In this document: positions 42,881 to 52,371 of the stretch, in pieces
Layout: every line of letters starts with the position of its first letter
Numbering within the stretch: the stretch's first letter is position 1
Assembly: GCA_029834535.1 (NCBI GenBank)
Contig: JAQMWT010000195.1
Coordinates: 1-61,278 of the forward strand
Length of the DNA stretch: 61,278 bases
Reading direction: 5' to 3'
Source of the DNA: Chrysophaeum taylorii
Lineage: Eukaryota; Sar; Pelagophyceae; Pelagomonadales; Pelagomonadaceae
The notes under the pieces: model-generated
The model's input: only the letters and a program-made list of their open reading frames with translations
What the model was told of the DNA's origin: nothing
The model's database searches: none
Made by a program: the position numbers and the translations under genes

Positions 42881-45232
42881 TCAAAGGGGATAGGCAGCAC
42901 GCCGAGGGTGCTTGGTCCTGGTGTAGTCGCGTTGGCGACCAAGGTTGTAGTCGCGTTGGCGACCGTGGTTGTAGTCGACGTCGTCGTCGTGAAGCGCGTT
43001 GTCGTGGACGCGGACGAATCCGCGCTGCCACGGACCCGGGTTCGGGCGTCGGACGGGGCTCGTGACTTGGTGCGAAATGATCGTGGTTCGGCGCGGCTTG
43101 GTGCGCTGGCGACGAGGGCACGCTTGTTCTTTGTCGAGGCCGACGCGGTGAATGAGCGCCTTTAGTGCGGCAACGACGGTAGGGCGCGCGAAGGACTCGA
43201 GCACCTCGGGGTTCTCGGCGCGAGCAAACTTGGCGACGGCGGCGTCTAGAGCCCGTTGTGCCACGAGGAGGTCCAGTTCGGGGACGGAGTGCTGCTCGCG
43301 CGTGTGGGATCGCCGGGATATCGCTGGACGGCTGTCGGCGGTCTTCGCGGCGAGGAACGGTTCGAGGGCCAGGAGCTGCGCTTCGAGGGTGGTCGCGTGG
43401 GGCAAGAGGTTGTAGGCGGTGGCGCGGCGCTCGTCCGTCTTGGTACATCCCTCGCAACGGGCAAGCTCGGCCCAGCGCCTCAAGTAGAGGAGGTAGAGCG
43501 TCCAGTGCGCGGCGGCGATCGCCGGCTCGCGGTTCGAAGCGCGGGCTTTGTGGAAGACGGCGGATCGCTGCGCCGCAAGCGCATCGGCCTCCCGCGCCAA
43601 CAGATCCGATGGGATTCCCGCCCACGAGCGCTGGCTGGGGTCGTCCGATTCATGGCGCGCCCATGCGCCTCCGGCGCTGTCCGTCAATCGTAGCCCGGCG
43701 ACGCCCGTCGCGTAGCACCGGTACGGGCCGCAGGTGCCAGGCCCGTCGGTCGGGCGGCCGCACGCCCAACAGAAAGAGTGCTTGCAGCGCCAGCACCTCA
43801 TGTGCAGGCATCCCCCGTTCTTCTCGATCGAGGCCGCGCACTTGGGACACGGTCTCGTGTTCCGGCGCAAGTAAAGGGCCGAGGCCTCCTCGTCGTCCAG
43901 CAGACCGCGCGACTCCTCGAACTTCCGGAACGCGGCACACGGGGTCCCGAGGTGGGTGTCCGCGCCGCAAGACCCGCATCTCAGAGCGCCGCAGCCGCCG
44001 CACAGGTGCGACGCGGGGCCCACGAGGAGCCGATCGCAGGTGGGGCACCACCTGGCCGTCGGGTCGGCAAAGGACTCTCGCCGCCATTTCGCGATGCGCC
44101 ACACGGCGTCGGCGGCTCCGGGGCCCTCGCCGGCGAGCGACGCGGCGGTACAAAGGTTCACGCGCACCGCGCACCTCGCTCCAGGGCACCGCACGTCTGC
44201 GGAACCGTTGCGGGCCTCGGAAGTTAAGTACGCGTGCCAGCACGCGGAGCAGCAGCGATGGCCGCAAGAGAGGGCGAGCCCGTCCTCGACACGGTCGCCG
44301 TCTTCGAGGCAGATCGCGCACGGCCCGTTGGAGGTCGTGGCGCACAATAGCCCCCCAGTCGTGTTTTCCTCCTTGGAGGATTCTCGCCACAGCTGAAACG
44401 GCGTGAGGGAATCGTGCCGGACGCGCGCGACGCGGAACGCCGTCCTCATGGCCTTGGCAAGTGGGTGCGGAGCGGGGTGAAGGGTGGACGCCGCCACCAT
44501 GAATCGGGATGCCTCAATCAGCCGTCGGGCAGTGGCGAGCGCCTCGGCTGGCGTGGCGTCCACCGCCGCGAGCTCCGCCTCGAGGTCCATCGCGTCCTCG
44601 GGCGACGCGCCGACGAGCGGCCGAACCCGTAGACCTGCCGTCGCGCGTCCAGCGCCTCGCGCGACGCGGGCGACGACGACGAAAGCGGTGCGCCCGTTTT
44701 CGACCGTCATGGAGTACCAGGCATCGGGACCGACCTCGACGCGGTCCGCGACCTTGGCGACGGCAGCGAGCTCTGAGAGCACGACGCGCGGCGCGAAGGC
44801 CGGAGGCGCGCTCGCGCTCCGTGCAAGCGGCGACGGCGGCTCGAAGGGCTCAGACCGTCGCCGCTCGATCGGTGGTCGCGGTAGCAGCAGCTCGCGGCCG
44901 ACCATTCTCCTCGTCTTCTTCTTAGGTGGTGGGTCGCGAGACGTGCTGACCTCTTCGACGCTCACCTCGGCGACATCCTTGACCCTGCCAGCCTTCTTCG
45001 AGGGCTTTGGGACCATGACGTCGCCGAGCGTCAGGGGCACCCGCGAGCACGCCGAGCCGCAGGACTCGTCCCAGTCTTCGTAGTCATCGTCGGCGTCGTC
45101 GTCGAGGCCGCCGAAGTGGATATGCTCGCGCACGCCGATGCGAGCACAAGCCTGACCGTGCATGGTGCCGAGGACGGCCATGTAGCGGCCACCGCTATCG
45201 TCGCGTCGCGCCCGAATGCGGTACCCGGGCAT
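42881..45232 (-). CDS. RBR-type E3 ubiquitin ligase, Ariadne-like
   Basis: 783 residues from the ATG at 45232 (MPGYRIRARRDD), single exon. The N-terminal 300 residues are acidic/basic low complexity with a KKKTRR patch. The RBR module is in order. RING1 is C-A-I-C-L-E...CGHRCCSACW...CPGARC, about residues 303-355. The IBR is WCPTCDRLL...CGGCGALRCGSCGADTHLGTPC, about 395-435. RING2 is CPKCAASIEKNGGCLHMRCW...HSFCWACGRP, about 455-500. The RING2 cysteine in N-G-G-C-L-H is the expected ubiquitin-thioester residue and is present. A helical Ariadne-type region follows (HWTLYLLYLRRWAELARCEG). The last 60 residues hold a short repeat, GRQRDYNLGRQRDYTRTK. RBR ligases transfer ubiquitin in two steps through this cysteine. 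Confidence 0.93.
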   Translation of the reverse strand: MPGYRIRARRDDSGGRYMAVLGTMHGQACARIGVREHIHFGGLDDDADDDYEDWDESCGSACSRVPLTLGDVMVPKPSKKAGRVKDVAEVSVEEVSTSRDPPPKKKTRRMVGRELLLPRPPIERRRSEPFEPPSPLARSASAPPAFAPRVVLSELAAVAKVADRVEVGPDAWYSMTVENGRTAFVVVARVARGAGRATAGLRVRPLVGASPEDAMDLEAELAAVDATPAEALATARRLIEASRFMVAASTLHPAPHPLAKAMRTAFRVARVRHDSLTPFQLWRESSKEENTTGGLLCATTSNGPCAICLEDGDRVEDGLALSCGHRCCSACWHAYLTSEARNGSADVRCPGARCAVRVNLCTAASLAGEGPGAADAVWRIAKWRRESFADPTARWCPTCDRLLVGPASHLCGGCGALRCGSCGADTHLGTPCAAFRKFEESRGLLDDEEASALYLRRNTRPCPKCAASIEKNGGCLHMRCWRCKHSFCWACGRPTDGPGTCGPYRCYATGVAGLRLTDSAGGAWARHESDDPSQRSWAGIPSDLLAREADALAAQRSAVFHKARASNREPAIAAAHWTLYLLYLRRWAELARCEGCTKTDERRATAYNLLPHATTLEAQLLALEPFLAAKTADSRPAISRRSHTREQHSVPELDLLVAQRALDAAVAKFARAENPEVLESFARPTVVAALKALIHRVGLDKEQACPRRQRTKPRRTTIISHQVTSPVRRPNPGPWQRGFVRVHDNALHDDDVDYNHGRQRDYNLGRQRDYTRTKHPRRAAYPL

Positions 45233-46964
45233 GGTGCTCGAGAGCCGTCGCTCTTAGTTCTTGTCGGCGGCTGGCTACTAAGTTCAAACTCAGAACACGC
45301 GAAGAAGCAGACAAGCAAGTTGGCGATATCGCCAGTTGGACGACAGTCGACAACTCTTTCTTTTCTGTTTACTTTCCATATGGTCGACTGCAAATAAAAG
45401 GGGGAAGGCCGAGTGGGCCGAGGGCTCAGAGCCCATCTCCGCGGCTCGAGCGCTTACGATAGTAGAGCAGGTCTTCCGTGGAAAAGAACCGGCTCTCAGC
45501 GCGCGCGCGACGTCTAGCACCCATCGTGGACAGCTCGAGCGTACGTTGGTGAGGGTCAGCGATGGGGCGCATGGCGAGGAGTGCGCGGGCACCGGAGATG
45601 GATGGTGATACTGAGCGTGCGGAAGATGCTTGTCGCAGTTGCGGGGTATGCATCGTTGACGTTGCGAGCACCTACATGTCGCCAAGCATGATCAACGAAG
45701 CGCTGAGCAATGAAGGGGGCAAAGTCGCGAAGGGCGGTGCTACATTCACTTGAATTTCCAAGGACGAAGCCCTGGCTGCCGACGTAGCCTGCCCTGGAGG
45801 CGCAGTTGGGAAGGTTCCGAGGACCAGTGTTGCTAGGGAGGCCAGCATGTGTGCCAGTGGTCGTGAGCATGGCGGGCGTTGAGAAACGCGCGGTGGTCGA
45901 CAGCAGGACGTCCGCCGGGTTCGCAGGCGGCTGCTGGGTAGTAGTTGTTCCGTGACCAAGCGAGGGTTTTGAAGTCCGAAATTCGTCGTTTGTTGCGAGT
46001 CGGGTACGTACAGAGGAAGTCGGGGACCAGAAGTTTCCGACCAACTAATGTTCAAACGCGGTGGCCAAACGACGCCGAATTTCAACCGGGAGGGAAGATT
46101 TCATCTTTAAAAACGGCTCGAGGTGGTAGGGGATGCGCGCCTCCATGAAGAGGTCGGCGATCCAGAGGACCGGATCGTGCCACTGGCGAGCGCGATTTGA
46201 GGCATCGCTGACAAGGGTGAAGTTGCACAACAGGATGTGTCCATGGGGGTCGAGCACACTGGGCGGAGGGAGATCGTTGACCTGTACATCAAACGAGACC
46301 AGCGAGAGTCGGCTGACGTGCCCTGAAGTAGTTGCAAGCGGCGTTTGTCCACTTCCCTGGTGCCAACACACGGGAGTGTGTGGGGATGGAAGAGACCAGC
46401 TTTGTGCTGTAGCTGTCTCAGGCGAAGAAGGCAGCACGACGAGGATCTGAGAGTGGGATCTGTTGGAAGGGGAGCGCAAGTGCAGTCAGCTGGGCCGACT
46501 CGACTTGGGAAGTGATGGCATGCTGGAGGCGATAGATGACAGAGTACGTGTTTGTGGATGTCTGGAGTCTCGTTCTGGCAGCGTCCGCAGGAACTGAAAG
46601 GGGCCCTGAGGTGATTGGGGTAACGGGCTGGCCTGGTCGTTGGGTGGCAGAAGTGACGCTCGTGGCGCTATAGTGCCATGAGGAACGAAGTTCTACTCTC
46701 CAAGATCCCCACTCCAAGACGAAAGCCGTTGTTAAAAGAGACGTAGAGCGTTGAATTCCATACCCTCGTCGAATAACCTTCAAGCACCATCACGCACCCC
46801 CCCCTCTTATCAGTCGACCTTCAAAAACCCTCGTTGAACCCCCCAGACTAGGTCCCGCATACTTTTGGCACATCCCTCCTATGTCCCCTCACAACGTACC
46901 AAAACCTTCAAGCACCCACACGCACCAGTCGGCCTTTAAAAACCATCTTTGATCAGTCGAACTA
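45233..46964. other. Unidentified region, minus-strand coding-like relics
   Basis: Minus-strand frames 46783-46418, 46479-46045 and 46085-45556 overlap end to end and have plausible composition (for example VLDPHGHILLCNFTLVSDAS, and ADLFMEARIPYHLEPFLKMK). No domain is recognisable and frames change without splice signals. They may be the remains of a transposon gene. GTCGAC/AAGAGGGG-type motifs in reverse complement lie at about 46797-46840 and 46925-46950. Confidence 0.35.
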
Positions 46965-47330
46965 ACTAACTAACTTCAGACCTCTCCCGAGCATGGGAGC
47001 CAGGCCGGACAGGCAGGAGCCGATCCGGAATCACAGAGGAAAATCACGCAGTTGGGGCAGAGGCGAAGGACGAGGACTCGTTGATGACGGACCGCCACTG
47101 CGCGCGGTCTTGTGCGAAGTCGTGCAAGAGCGTCGCAGGCCGCAAACGTGTTGGTCCACGAACAATCGACCTGTCCGTCGCGTTCTGCCCAACCGAGCGA
47201 ACCCCATCCCAGCGCGGACTTTCCGGGTGCTAACCGGCCAGCCCGGGAGGCGAGCAGGCACCGTCTCACTCCGGGACGGCCGGGGCCGCCGCAGGGAGCA
47301 AGCGTGTTAGGCGCCGTCCTCCATCGCAAC
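46965..47330 (-). mobile_element. 5'-truncated LINE 3' end, copy B
   Basis: Minus-strand fragment with the same terminal region as copy A at 35938. Its left edge reads GAACTAACTAACTAACTTCAGACCTCTCCCGAGCATGGGAGCCAGGCCGG. It carries the tail with RLCPNCVIFLCDSGSAPACP. The simple-repeat 3' tail is (TTAG)n on the element strand. Confidence 0.78.
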
Positions 47331-47374
47331 CAATGGTTAGCGATCGCAGGGTTAGGGAGGTCGAACTTTAACTA

Positions 47375-47740
47375 ACTTAACTAACTTCGGACCTCTCCCG
47401 GGCATGGGAGCCAGGCTGGACCGGCAGGAGCCGGTCCAGGATCACAGAGCATATCACACAGTTGGGGTAGAGGCGAGGGACGAAAAGGAGTTGATTGCGG
47501 ACCGCCACTGCGCGCGGTCTTGCGCGAGGTCGTGCCACGCGTTGAAGGGGATGTCGCATTTCCAGAGTGCCTTGGCGAGCGTCCTTCCGTACGTCATCTG
47601 CGGAGCCCCAGGTGGGCGCTTGGAGCGGACCCACGACGAGAGCAAAGAACCCTCGTAGATCATACGTCCGGCGGCAGCATGCGTACGACCTACGGGCTGG
47701 GCCGCCCTCTCTTCGCCTGCCCCGAGGCTCGGCGATGACC
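47375..47740 (-). mobile_element. 5'-truncated LINE 3' end, copy C
   Basis: The minus strand reads GAPQMTYGRTLAKALWKCDI then PFNAWHDLAQDRAQWRSAIN, the canonical C-terminus of APE-type LINE reverse transcriptases. The left edge repeats AACTAACTTAACTAACTTCGGACCTCTCCCGGGCATGGGAGCC, so three copies in this window share the same 3' end. The copy is truncated upstream within about 370 bp. Confidence 0.82.
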
Positions 47741-47884
47741 CTGACTATGCCCCGCATACCCATTATTTACGCCCTTCAGGCACATCCTTCATGCCCCCAT
47801 ATAACACACCAAAGCCTTCAAGCACCCACACGCACCCCCCCCCCCTCTTAGTCGACCTTTAAAAACCCTCGTTGAATACACTAC

Positions 47885-50800
47885 TTGTAGCTCGTGCCAA
47901 GAGATGCGGTGAGTTGCCAAGAGAGCTCTTTCTTGCTGAGCAGGCGTATTTACGCGGGCATGTACCATGTACCAGGAAACTTGGCTCTCGGGAAATCAAT
48001 CGCTGAGGAAGAAGGCGGACTCACGCTGACTTTCTCGGAACTTCCTGCTGAAAAAGTTGCCGAGGCCAACAAGGCTGGCCATGGCTCTTAGCCCTTCGGC
48101 GGCGAGGGCATGGCGAGACAGCGGCGAAGAAATGATTCGGACTTCGGCTCGCGTCATGGCATTACAGCTTGTCGCGAGAGATGCGAAAGGCCGTGATGTC
48201 GGGCCCGTCCTCGTTGGTGCCTATGTGCGAGCCGGAAATTATGCGCCAGTCGGCAATGCCTCTACTGAGGCGTGGACCTCCTATATGGTGATTTGGACAC
48301 CGTCCTGCGACTGAAACGGCGTCGCAACGCTCTTATTATGTGGGTGGATGGGAACGCCAGCATTGGCGTTCGGGCTGATTTCGATGACAAACATGTACGT
48401 GGTCCACATGGGGTCAAACACGTGAACAACGCGGGTCGTCGGACGTAAACCCTTCTGCCTACGAGAGAGCTGGCAGCAGCTGGCACCTTATTCGCGAAGC
48501 CGAACCATGGGACATGGGTACATTCTGGTTCGTGTTTGCCCCACCAACTCGACATTGTCGTCGTGGACCGTCTCGAGTTGGGTCGTTTTTGGATGTATTT
48601 GTCAATGAGAGTATTACCGACTCTAATCACCGAGCGCTTAAGTGCATCGTCCCAATCCACATGCGACTCGCGCGGCATAACGATAGTCGACCACCCAACC
48701 ACGGCCTAGACAACTCGGCGTGGAAAACTTCCGCAGGTGCGACCAGTTTTTGTCGCGCCGTGTATGATAAGTACTGCTTGCTGGAAACGACACCTACGGA
48801 CGTGGACGCAGACTCTGTGTAATCTAAGTTGGGGGCAGCGGCGCGCGCAACCGTTTCTGTCGCGCTGAACCTCACCCGACGCAACGAACTGGGATGGTTT
48901 GCAGCTGCAGCTACCGACTCTATCACCACTAATTCAAGCGCGCAACTCGGCTTTCGCGCGTTCATGGCAGCATCCTCGGCCTTCGCTCACTCTGCGAGCT
49001 GCTCATAGTGCCGTTTGCACGGCCGTGTTAGAGGCAAACGAGGAATGTGCTCGATGTGCGGCGGGTTGAATGCCAGCCGTGAGTCGCTCGGTGGCACGTC
49101 GCAACAATGGGAGACTGTTGGCCGTCTTCAGAGCGGTTTGTCCAAGGATAGGTCGTCATGTCAGACGCTCATGTGCAAGCCGGATGGTGCGCGCTGTTCA
49201 ACACTTCAGGAAAATGCTGAAGTTTTTCGTGCACACTTTTGCGAACGGAAAAGCCGCCAAGCTTGCTTTGACGCGGGAGTGCTTGAGGATATAGCTCAGG
49301 GACCAATCCGCGATGAACTTGGTGTTGCACCGACAGATGACGAAATTGGTCGTGCTGTGCGGCAGCTCAATCTTTCAGCTGTTGGCGCATCGGGCGTTTG
49401 TGCGGAGATATGGCGGACGCTCGCTGGTCGTCAGAGCACGTCTAGAATCCTCGGAACTGCAGTGCTGATTTCTGGTCGTCCGAGAAACAAGCGGGAGAAT
49501 GGGATATCGGCCTTCTTGGTATTTTGCCGAAGAAAGATGACTTTCGCTGCCAGCTTCTTATCGCGGCGTGATGATGCTCGAGATATACGCTAACTCTTCG
49601 AGTGCGACTTCCTCGGTGCGTTGTAACGACGCCCAGTGAGTACATCCTCTTGCTTCGCCTTGAAAACGCACACTGGCTTCCGACCTCCACGCCGTCACCA
49701 CGAGATGGTCAAGGCCGCCATGAACAGAACGAAAATGACTGGGCCTACGACATCACATTGCTTAACGCCGATGATTGTCGATCGAAACGGTAGGGCCGGA
49801 GACGGAGAACCGCACTTGTATACTGTGGGGCGCTATAATGAGGCGCACGAGTTTTGCTGGAATGCCGATAGCACTTGCCATAGTATTTTCCGCGGGAACC
49901 TGTCGAAAGCCTTGACAAATCGGTGAATAGGACCCACGTTTCCGTGCCATGCTCACCACGCTTCTTCTATGCCATCTCTAGGGTGAAAGTTGCGTCGGCA
50001 GTTCCCCGTTCCGGCCGAAAGCCGCACAGCGATTCGTTTTCTAGCTCAGTGGAGATGACACCGAGACGTGCGCGTATGATGTTGGAGACAGTCTTTTGTG
50101 TTTCCGTGAATGTAGAGACGCCCCGTCTCATCAGGCCAGATTGGGTATGGAAGTCCACACGTGCGACTTCCAAGCTGGGAAAGAGTCGAAATCCGAGATA
50201 CGCTTCGTTGCCAAGCCAGGCATTGTCTACATCGACCCGGCAACCTAGAATTCTCCGACTAAGATGTATGCGACGGTCGTCATATCCATGTCGTGGCGAC
50301 GTCCAAACAACTGGACTCGGTACTCTCTCGCAACTGTAGTGACTCTGAGGACGTTGACTCTCGTCTGAAGAAGACGGCGGCAGCAGCTTTAGTTGCGCTC
50401 CGTCATTACGTTTTTGCCTCGAGAGATACGTCTCTGTTCGAGCTAAGCAAACTGTCAACGTCGGGTTCGTGACTGCCATCATTCTCCACGGTGCGGAATC
50501 ATAGTGCCTAGCCGAGGTTGTTGTCTGCAATCGCCTACGATGCTTTCACGCACGTTGTGCTCGCGCGATGTGCCGCGTTACACGTCGGCGCACTCCTGAG
50601 AACATCATAACAAACTATAATCCGTCTTCAGCACCTCGGGCTGGGGATTATCAATATCTATATTTTCCGCCGATTGCTCCACTGGGCAGGCCGGCAGGCC
50701 ATGTTGCCCGCATGCCTTGGAACCACATCCCTCTCCTCTCCTGTCCTCCTGGTGCGCCTCCAAGCGCTCCCGCGGGTGGTGTCACTACTTCACACGCACG

Positions 50801-50890
50801 ACAGGAGTCTCAACAAAGTACTTCGCAAACTCCACATCCCAACGAAGACCTGGTACTCCCTCGCTCAAGACCGTAACAACGGGCGGGCGA
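47885..50890 (+). mobile_element. Degenerate non-LTR retrotransposon (APE endonuclease + RT) with an inverted core
   Basis: Plus-strand frames with many breaks follow LINE order. The endonuclease has ALSPSAARAW...VMALQLVARDAKGRDVGPVL at about 48080-48220, WVDGNASIGVRADFDDKHVR then GPHGVKHVNNAG at 48341-48445, and HGTWVHSGSC...PHQLDIVVVDR at 48505-48580. The linker (about 49015-49500) ends with GEWDIGLLGILPKKDDFRCQ. The thumb reads ARLGMEVHTCDFQAGKESKS at about 50140. C-terminal parts are SEDVDSRLKKTAAAALVALR near 50345, ILHGAES, RCFHARCARAMCRVTRR, GHVARMP near 50700, and KTWYSLAQDRNNGR at about 50850. The RT fingers/palm lie on the opposite strand in between (listed separately). Stops and shifts make it inactive. 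Confidence 0.85.
49590..50135 (-). mobile_element. Inverted LINE reverse-transcriptase core
   Basis: On the minus strand, within a plus-strand LINE: RRGVSTFTETQKTVSNIIRA then ENESLCGFRPERGTADATFT, IPAKLVRLIIAPHSIQVRF, and VKQCDVVGPVIFVLFMAALT then QEDVLTGRR. These follow the normal order of RT fingers and palm. The YxDD segment should come next but is missing or unrecognisable at the 49590 edge. Frame changes are present. Confidence 0.78.
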
Positions 50891-51018
50891 CAGACCATCA
50901 AGTTAAGTCGCCGCCCTCAATCCGCCCTTCCATCCCCATCGAAAACAAGCTTCTCTTAAGTTCGTCGAAGTCCCTTCGTCCGATATATAACGGTATAATC
51001 CCTCCCCTCTATAGTACA
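50891..51018. other. Short spacer after the LINE
   Basis: AT-rich, with GATATATAACGGTATAATCC and TATAGTACATT near 50980-51020, then the stop of the minus-strand DNAJ gene. Confidence 0.5.
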
Positions 51019-52326
51019 TTATCGCCGTTTTTTCGACTTAGCTCGGAGGATGTTTCTGTGGGCCCGCGAAGACACGTGGGAGTCGAGCGCGTCCTTGGTG
51101 GCGAAGGTCTTGTCGCAGACGAGACAGGCGTGCACCTCGTCGTCGTCGTCGTCCTCGTTTTTTGGGGAAGGCTGCTGGTGGCGGTCGTCGTCGTCGGCGG
51201 CGGGCTCGGCGTCCGAGTAGTCGCTCGAGACCCCGCACGAGGCATTTCTGGCGGCAGCGCGCCGTTGGTGGAGCTTTGTCTTGAAATGGCTGTCGAGCGC
51301 GTGGCGAGTCCGGAATGTTTTGGCACACACGTCGCACGCGAGACAATCATCATCGACGTCGTCGTCTGAGTGGTCAAGCCAGTCGGCCCTCGCTCGCTCG
51401 AAGGCCCGTCGCTGGTCCGCCCTCTCGCGCTCGAGGCGCTGGGCCTCGAGCGCGCGGTCCCGATCCTCCCGACGTCGCCTCGCGGCGACTCTGGGGTCGC
51501 GGCGCTTGCAGTGCTTGGCCAATCGTCTGACGGTCGTTTCGTACTTGCGCTTGGCTTCTCGACGAGACGCGGCGAGGCGTGCTTCCAGGTGCTTGCGCTC
51601 TTTCTTCGGTGCGTTGGCGAGGGCCGCGAATACGCGGGGGTCTTCCGCCTCTCGAAACGACCTCACGCTTTCAAAGTTCTCGAAGTGAAAGTAGAAGCGC
51701 GAGACGTCGTCCCAGGCGTCGGTCGATCGCCCGAACGGGGGTGCCCCTGCGTAGGTCGCGCCGTTGGCCTGCGCGGCGCGGCGCTCGCAGGCATCGACCT
51801 CGCCGAAGGCCGCGTCGTAGCACGGGTAAAAGCCCTTAGCGGGGTTCTGCCGCTCGAGGTTTGCCAAGAGGTTTCCCAGCCAACCGGGCCCGCCCAGCAG
51901 GCTCACCGTCAACGCAACGACGACCCGCAGCACCAAGACGGCCAGCGCAAAGACGAGCGCGGGCTCGACCCCCTCCGCGTCGTCCATCTCGCCGTAGCAA
52001 TCGCGCGAAAAATAAGGCCACAGCTGCGCCTCGTATCCATCAAACGCCTCCTCCGGCGCCGACGAGGCTGAGGCCGGGACCTCCTCCTCCTGGGGGCGGA
52101 GGATCGACCGACGGTTGGCGTCGTAGAAGGCACGTTCATCTTTGTCGCTTAGGCACTCGTACGCCGCTTGAATCTCTCGAAAAGCCTCCGTCGCCGCGGC
52201 CACGTCCTCGCCCCGCTGCGCAGCCTTGTCGGGGTGCCACCGCACGGCGAGCTTCTTGTACGCCTTGCGGATCGCCTCCTCCTCGGCGCCACCCTTGACA
52301 CCGAGCACCTCGTAGTAACAACGCAT
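51019..52326 (-). CDS. DNAJC21: DNAJC21/Jjj1-like J-domain zinc-finger protein
   Basis: 435 residues from the ATG at 52326. The J domain is at residues 1-70 (MRCYYEVLGVKGGAEEEAIR, HPD at 31-33, EIQAAYECLSDKDERAFYD). Next is the region typical of Jjj1, with GFYPCYDAAFGEVDACE and YFHFENFESVRSF, then a basic helix (ASRREAKRKYETTVRRLAKH). Two C2H2 zinc fingers of the U1-like type follow (CDVCAKTFRTRHALDSHFKT, CLVCDKTFATKDALDSHVSS). The protein ends in a basic KSKKRR. In yeast and animals the family assists late 60S ribosome maturation with Hsp70. Odd: residues of about 119-150 (ALVFALAVLVLRVVVALTVS) are strongly hydrophobic, which family members lack. A 60-nt segment inside (51906-51847, GTGAGC...CGGCAG) could be a frame-neutral intron. 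Divergent from the P-loop kinase by 45 bp. Confidence 0.88.
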   Translation of the reverse strand: MRCYYEVLGVKGGAEEEAIRKAYKKLAVRWHPDKAAQRGEDVAAATEAFREIQAAYECLSDKDERAFYDANRRSILRPQEEEVPASASSAPEEAFDGYEAQLWPYFSRDCYGEMDDAEGVEPALVFALAVLVLRVVVALTVSLLGGPGWLGNLLANLERQNPAKGFYPCYDAAFGEVDACERRAAQANGATYAGAPPFGRSTDAWDDVSRFYFHFENFESVRSFREAEDPRVFAALANAPKKERKHLEARLAASRREAKRKYETTVRRLAKHCKRRDPRVAARRRREDRDRALEAQRLERERADQRRAFERARADWLDHSDDDVDDDCLACDVCAKTFRTRHALDSHFKTKLHQRRAAARNASCGVSSDYSDAEPAADDDDRHQQPSPKNEDDDDDEVHACLVCDKTFATKDALDSHVSSRAHRNILRAKSKKRR

Positions 52327-52371
52327 TTAGGGTTTGTGTAAGGGGTGTGTCTGTCTGTCTGTCTGTCTCTC
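52327..52371. promoter_or_regulatory. 45-bp interval between divergent start codons
   Basis: Separates the DNAJC21-like ATG (52326, minus) from the kinase ATG (52372, plus). It contains a CTGT repeat. Shared promoter or overlapping 5' ends are implied. Confidence 0.5.

Noticed and set aside
51038..51369. Plus-strand frame continuing from the LINE end into the DNAJ gene
   Set aside because: It combines a LINE C-terminal remnant with antisense of the zinc-finger exon; the Val-rich stretch is a reverse reading of acidic/Asp codons.
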